Positions 58,761-64,000 of a stretch of DNA of 64,000 nt are shown here, piece after piece (the stretch's first letter is position 1; each line of letters begins with the position of its first letter). The stretch is from NCBI GenBank assembly GCA_022315425.1, contig JAIUPT010000028.1, forward strand, positions 434,001-498,000. The letters run 5' to 3'. The stretch is from Pseudevernia furfuracea (lineage: Eukaryota; Ascomycota; Lecanoromycetes; Lecanorales; Parmeliaceae). Position numbers and translations under genes: made by a program. Below the pieces are notes generated by a model that made no database searches, had not been told where the DNA came from, and saw only the letters and a program-made list of their open reading frames with translations.

Positions 58761-59370
58761 TCTGGAAGGTGTGTGTTGGATGATTGACTAAAGATTGTAA
58801 GCGAACGGGCAGAGCAAGCAATGTTGCTGATAGTTAGAGGTTGCGGCAAACGCGCGATGCGTTGTTTGAGCATCAAGAGGCAATCAGGCGAAGGAGGCCT
58901 CCCAGCCCCGGCACAGCAACGGCTGATTAAACGGAGACGAACTGATCATGTTGCCTAAAGATCACGAAATATCTGATAGTGAGGTGTCGCTATCGACGCC
59001 GACGGTCTCATCGCAAATCCACATGGCCATAGCGCAAGCGACCTAAGCAAGTGCCAAGGATTATTTTGAGAAGCTGAGAGGTGAGGAAAGTTCACAGTGA
59101 ATCCGGCATACATAACTGGAGAAGTTGGACCAGTCTTCTGGTGGTCTGAGTTGTTAGGGAACGTGTCCCCACCTTGTCTTGCTATTGGAGCCAATCTCTG
59201 TATTACACATCATCACGTCCAACGTATCCTGATAGGCGGTTCCTCTTTGTTTGCCCGCAGGGGTTACGTGTGCCTTTTCTTGATTCTAGGGAACGATGGT
59301 GCTTATGGGGGGATAGTTGACCTGGCTGGTGTCACACTTAGCTTACCTGGTCATAAACCTTAATATTTTT
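58761..59370. other. Upstream region of the ZNFX1-type gene
   Basis: Normal-composition DNA of about 600 bp ending abruptly at the AT-rich block near 59,370. It should contain the promoter. Overlapping small frames on both strands (59,194-58,955 minus; 59,097-59,363 plus) have no recognisable family and are not called. Confidence 0.5.
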
Positions 59371-60489
59371 TAGCACTAAACTAGATTAAGTTTAGAGGTT
59401 TTACTAGGATAACGCTAAATTAGTCTAATACGTGATTAATAAAAAATCGATAATTAAAAAAATTTTATAAGTAAAGATTAAATAAATAATTATCGATATT
59501 TTATTAGTACTCTATTAATATTCTCTATATATTTTATTAACATTTAATAAAGATATTCTATTAGTATTTTTTAAATGTTTTATTAATATTTAATAAAGAT
59601 TAAATAAATAAACATCGATATTTTACTAGTATTTTATTAAAATTCTTTAAATATACGCTACGCAATAAGACGAGATAAGACGATATTTAAGATATCACAC
59701 TTCGTCTCGACGCTAGAGTGAGATTTAATTGAGACGAGACGAGATAAGACGATTTATTCTTAACGAGATAACGAGATTACTTCGATATCTCGCTAAGTCT
59801 ATTAACTAGATTAGCTCGAAATCGATTAGATTAGCTCTTAATCGTTACTCTCATATACTAGTCGAAAAGATATAATATATTTCACGAGATATTTTATCTC
59901 AACTAGTCTTATATTATAATATAATATGAGATTGAGAAGGGTCAAATATTATATCTTTATAAAGATATAATATAAGATTTATATAAGATATCTTATAAAA
60001 CGATATAAATTTAAAATATTCTATAAGATATTATAAATAAGATATTTTATATAACGAATAAGATAATAATCTTATTCTTCTCGAAAGATAATATTACTCT
60101 TATCGTTTAATAGTTTAAAATCTTTATAATACTCGCTTATTAAAGCTATTGATTAAAATAATAACTAAAATTAATTCAAATTTTAATAATTATAAGCGTT
60201 ATTAAATGAAAATATACGAGTATAATTTGATTAATACTAGAACTGCGCTATCTATTTACACTCTTTAATTAGACTTTTAATATTCGTTACTCTTCGTAAA
60301 TTATCTCGTTTTAATTTATTTACTCTATTATTTTTCTTTCTAACAATTTATAAGAGATTATTAAGACGATCTTTATTTAATATTATATTTTTATTTGATA
60401 TTATATCTCTACTTAATTATATATCTCTATTTCTAAGAATTATATTCTTTATTCTTTTCGACGATAATAAATCTACGATAATCGATTCT
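59371..60489. repeat. AT-rich block with degenerate tandem repeats
   Basis: RIP-like composition. AAGATTAAATAAATAA..ATCGATATTTTA.TAGT occurs at 59,467 and again at 59,605, giving a period of about 138 bp with looser partial copies between. GAGATAAGACGAT strings recur at 59,692-59,750. No coding remnant is recognised. Confidence 0.5.
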
Positions 60490-61002
60490 CTCTAAGAATA
60501 TGTACGTCTCTTAATTCTTAATTAAAAGATAGATTATTAATTATATTAATAACGAAAGCGAATTACTTATTATATTCTCAATACTCTTCTTCTTCTTCTT
60601 ATTATTATTATTATTAATATAATTAGTATTAGAGAGTGATTCGATCGAATAATATATTTATATATTATGATTAGCTAATTTAACTTCGAGCGATAGACTT
60701 AGATCTCTCTTTAGATCAAGTTTAGCTCATTAATTTAGATTTTCTTAATATTTGACGTATAGAATTATTATTAGAGCGCGAAAGATTAAAAGCGTATAGT
60801 GCTTTTAATTTTCGTAATGTCTTTTAACATACGAGAAATATCGTTCGTATATAATAGATTCTTTGACTACGACTAGAATATTACGAGTTATACAAGTTAT
60901 TAATAAAGTTTAAAATTTCAATTTTCTTTATTACTTTAAAATCGTAAATTTCTTTAATTCACGAAAAGATACTTTATTAAAATTAAAAAATTAATAATAA
61001 TT

Positions 61003-61205
61003 AAAATAATTATTAGCGTACCTCGCATCCTTGACACACCTGCCTTGACACTTCCCCTTTAGGCTTAGCGTGTCTTGGCAGGTTCACTCCGCCATACATA
61101 TATGACGTCCCTCCCAGTCCATAGTTGCTCCTCAGCTTGTTATCTTCGTTACATACTACACTACGGTTATCACCACAGTACGGTCCTTATAAAAATAATT
61201 ATTAG
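61003..61205 (+). mobile_element. Young solo LTR (family D), start truncated
   Basis: The body 61,017-61,191 (CGTACCTCGCATCC...GTACGGTCCTTATA) matches 63,494-63,687 but lacks the first bases (TGTTACGAG). It is flanked on both sides by AAAATAATTATTAG (61,003-61,016 and 61,192-61,205). Normal composition inside a heavily mutated host, so the insertion is recent. Confidence 0.75.
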
Positions 61206-61455
61206 AATATTTATAATTTATCTTATATTATCAAAAATGATTTAATCTCACTTCTACTTTTATTAAAGTATTATCGATGATGTTATTAAGTATAAAAACA
61301 CGTTTTCTCGCTCGTACGACTCTCTTAATCTATTATTAAAGTTAAGATTTTTATAATTCTAATACGTCGTTTTTAACGCGTTTTAATATATCTCTATTTA
61401 TAATATTTCGTTTAAATTAATCTCTTAATTCTTTTCTTTAAGAGTTATATTTTTA

Positions 61456-62331
61456 TAAGATTAGACTCACGAATTAAATTCGTGATACGATATTAAAATT
61501 GAATTAAATTAACTTAAGACTTGAGTCGTAAAAAAAGTAAAAAACTATTTTAGAGAATTTTAAATTTAATTAATATTTGAGATAGATTTGTTTTTAATAT
61601 TTTTGATTTTTATAATTTTTATAATTTTTTTATTACGTTTTTTAATTTAATTAATATATATATATATATTTTTTTTTCGACGCAGCTCGAACTCGAATTC
61701 TACATTTTATAAATTTATAAATTTAATCGTTTTATTATTTTATCGCTACATGAAAGAAAATTACTACTAAAATATATATTAAATGTCTAATTTCTCAAAG
61801 CTCACAAAGCTGAAAACCTTCAACCTACAATTTTATTAATAACTATAAGACCGATTTTAAAAATTCTTGATTTTCTAAATAGCGCAAATAAGTCTTCACA
61901 ATTGAAAAAAAAAAATCTTAAAAAAGTAATAGAAAAGTAAAAAGTTATTCAAAATATAAGACTTGTACGCACAAATTTTTCTGAGGCCGCGTATCTCTTA
62001 TTATTAAGAAGTAAGCGACCGAGCAACGATATTGAAATTCTACTTTATTTTATTAATAAGAGATCAAATCTAATAATTCTTATAACGTTAGAATGCACAC
62101 GTTGAGCTCTATAATCTACGAAAATTTGAAGAAATCATATACAGAGAGAATAGAGTGGTTGAAGTTGTAAAAAGAAATTATTAAATTTTTTGATAAGAGT
62201 GCTCGAAAGGCCTAGCGAGCTAACAAAGCGAGTCTAGTCAAAAAGCGTAGAACTAACGATTTGATTATTGACTACACATATAAATTAAGATTTTTTAGCT
62301 CAGCCCTATCTTATTCTTTTATATATACTAA
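61456..62331 (-). mobile_element. Helitron 3, short non-autonomous copy
   Basis: 876 bp on the minus strand. The 5' end TTAGTATATATAAAAGAATA is at 62,331. The 3' end has the perfect 17-nt palindrome CACGAATTTAATTCGTG (61,484-61,468) followed by 12 bases ending CTTA at 61,456. The paralogous empty site at 28,637/28,638 shows insertion between A and T. The interior has no Rep or helicase sequence. Confidence 0.8.
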
Positions 62332-63472
62332 TAATTTAAACGTAAAAGTATTATTTACTTAAAAAGATATTTTACTCTTAACTAAGTTTATTCGTAATAC
62401 TTATTAAACTTTTTATAAGTCGTCTTAAGATCTTTTAATGATTTTTTCTTTTACGAAATCTACTTACGCTTTAACTTCTTTAACTTCTTTTTAATATAAT
62501 TAAATAATTTATTATAGATATTAAAAATATAATAAATCGTCGCGTTTTTATTTTAACTTATTAGCTTTATATAAACGCAGAAAGACTTTATAAGCTAAAT
62601 TAAATATTTAATTTACAATTAATCGTCTTTATTAAGTTTAAGATAATTTAAGTACTTTATAAAATACTTTGTTATATTATTTCGAAGTAAATAAGATCGT
62701 ATTAATATATAATATATTAAGTTTTAACGAACTTTGATATTCTAAAAAAGTTTTAATAAGCGCCTTTGTTATTTTAGCTTATTATTTATAAATATTTAAT
62801 TTTCTCGAATTAATTAATTATCGTTATTAAGACGCTTAACTTAAATCGCGAAAAAAAAATTTCTACGTTAATCATAAACGTTTAGATAAATTACAATTTT
62901 TCGAATCTAAGAGAGTTAATAAATAGTTTATTAAAATAATAACTAAAAATTTTATATCTTAATAAGAATTATTAATAAATCTTTAATCGCTTTTTGAAAG
63001 TCTATTTTCTTATCGTTATTCTTTTAATTTTTTTAAATTTTCTTATTAATTAGATTAACGTAAATCTTATTAAGAAGCTTCTTTAGAATTAATTAAATTA
63101 TACACGTTATATATAAAATGTATTAAAGATAATTCTCTCTATTTTTAAACTCGTCTTTAACATTAAGTATATTAATAAAATCGATATATAAAAGAGTATT
63201 TATCAAATCGCGAAACATTATATTATTATTTCTCGCGTTATCGATTATTAGAGTTAAAACTCGTTTCTCGATATTATGCTCGACGAGAATTAAATATAAA
63301 ATATCTACGTATTTTCTATTAAAGTGTTTGTCTTTTATATACTTAAACTTAATAAGTTTCTTATATTATATTTAGTCGATATCGATAAAGAACGTTAGAA
63401 TTATCAGATATAAATAATGATTATCGATCGATTAAATATTCATAATTAAAGAGATCTTATTATTATTATTAG

Positions 63473-63854
63473 TGTTAGAATTAATATAGAGTTTGTTACG
63501 AGCGTACCCTGCATCCCTTGACACCTCGTACCTTTGACACCTACGCTAGCCCTATTAGGCTTAGCGTGTCTTGGCAGGTTCACTCCGCCATACATATATG
63601 GCCTCCCTCCCAGTCCATAGTTGCTCCTCAGCTTGTTATCTTCGTTACATACTACACTACGGTTATCACCACAGTACGGTCCTTACAGAGTTAAGTCATA
63701 TAGATATATAGAATAAGATAACTAGATATCAAATAACTATATACTGAGAGTAGATTATATATATATAACGAAGTGAACCTATCAAGACACGCTAAGTTTA
63801 AATAAGAGTATCAAAGATAGATGTGTCAAGAAAATATAGAATACGCTCGTAATA
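63473..63854 (-). mobile_element. Family A-type LTR interrupted by a family D solo LTR
   Basis: On the plus strand TGTTAGAATTAATATAGAGTT, then the D insertion, then GAGTTAAGTCATATAGATAT...CTCGTAATA. Without the insertion it is about 183 bp, like other family A LTRs, and RIP-mutated. It is the 3' LTR of a minus-strand element that continues to the window edge. Confidence 0.8.
63494..63687 (+). mobile_element. Young solo LTR (family D), complete
   Basis: 194 bp, TGTTACGAGCGTACC...GTACGGTCCTTACA, flanked by GAGTT (63,489-63,493 and 63,688-63,692). Shares the core TTAGGCTTAGCGTGTCTTGG with family A but has a different 3' half. Essentially free of RIP. Confidence 0.9.
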
Positions 63855-64000
63855 TTATTTTCTCTCGAAGAAGCACTAATTCTTAATGCGATAGACTATG
63901 TGTGTTCTCGAAAGAAAAGAAAAAAAAAATGTTATATATGCTTAATTGTTAAAAAAATCATAAAAAACAAAGAACTTTTGCTTTAGCGCTAACTTTGTCG
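63855..64000 (-). mobile_element. Internal 3' end of an LTR element, cut by the window edge
   Basis: The reverse complement resembles the 3' internal end of B elements (compare 31,640-31,800 and 13,060-13,190), yet it abuts an A-type LTR. Confidence 0.65.

Larger units (their letters stand above)
60490..63472 (-). pseudogene. hAT-family transposase relic H', minus strand
   Basis: Read on the minus strand from about 63,420, the relic shows YKKLIKFKYIKDKHF, then VEHNIEKRVLTLIIDNARNN and NIMFRDL. This corresponds to the conserved hAT segment with a T.DNASNND core. Further downstream come segments colinear with the plus-strand copy at 28,291-29,261 and 38,667-38,808. It is interrupted by Helitron 3 (61,456-62,331) and by an LTR (61,017-61,191). 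Strong RIP signature. It preserves the uninterrupted site into which B3 inserted in the other copy (near 60,640). Confidence 0.65.

Noticed and set aside
59097..59363. Plus-strand 88-codon frame with hydrophobic stretches, and the minus-strand frame 58,955-59,194
   Set aside because: Mutually overlapping, no recognisable motif, located in the promoter region of the large gene.
1..64000. tRNA, rRNA or other RNA genes
   Set aside because: No cloverleaf with B-box-like GGTTCGANTCC or rRNA-like conserved block was noticed by eye; a covariance-model search was not possible.

Overview
This window is a stretch of a filamentous ascomycete genome (Pezizomycotina; the class cannot be fixed from sequence alone). 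Two gene-bearing islands of ordinary composition (about 1-5,500 and 52,450-59,370) are split by about 47 kb of very AT-rich repeat DNA, and a second AT-rich block runs from 59,370 to the right edge. Fungal affiliation rests on 50-90 nt GT-AG introns with CTRAY-type branch sites, fungal-type gene families and the signature of repeat-induced point mutation (RIP). In the AT-rich blocks TpA is abundant and CpG is kept, while CpA/TpG are largely gone. Transposon reading frames there are broken mostly at former Gln and Trp codons.

Left island: a SET-domain methyltransferase-like gene (+), a PPIL3-type cyclophilin (-), an arrestin-fold protein (+) sharing a divergent 536-bp promoter region with the cyclophilin, and one possible terminal exon (-) near 4,900-5,100. 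Right island: one large gene (-, 58,760-52,921, two exons, 1,929 aa) for a ZNFX1-type protein with CCCH finger, UPF1-like helicase, NFX1 finger array and RZ finger. Its relatives act in small-RNA silencing and heterochromatin.

The AT-rich block is a stack of nested mobile elements that can largely be disentangled by their target-site duplications (TSDs). Left to right: a family-A LTR with gag-protease relic (5,642-8,633); a Ty3/gypsy chromovirus 'G' on the minus strand (8,634-21,615) that carries inside it a complete non-autonomous element B1, a solo LTR and a young, little-mutated non-autonomous element A2; an inverted, 5'-truncated second G copy (21,616-28,290); a hAT transposon relic; non-autonomous element B3 (29,262-38,666) with a gypsy element C (31,975-38,653) inserted in its 3' LTR; a solo LTR; a Helitron with full Rep/helicase coding capacity, now decayed (39,385-45,622); gypsy RNase H/integrase relics; and an internally deleted Helitron (49,450-51,477). 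The right block holds an inverted hAT copy that preserves the empty sites of B3 and of a third, small Helitron, plus two young solo LTRs.

The least familiar feature is a long frame on the strand opposite to pol, between the G chromodomain and its LTR (about 9,365-10,408, mirrored at about 27,570-26,600). It starts with a strongly hydrophobic segment and continues into an Asn/Ser/Asp-rich tail; I do not recognise it. Names A-E, G, H and L6 are labels local to this report.
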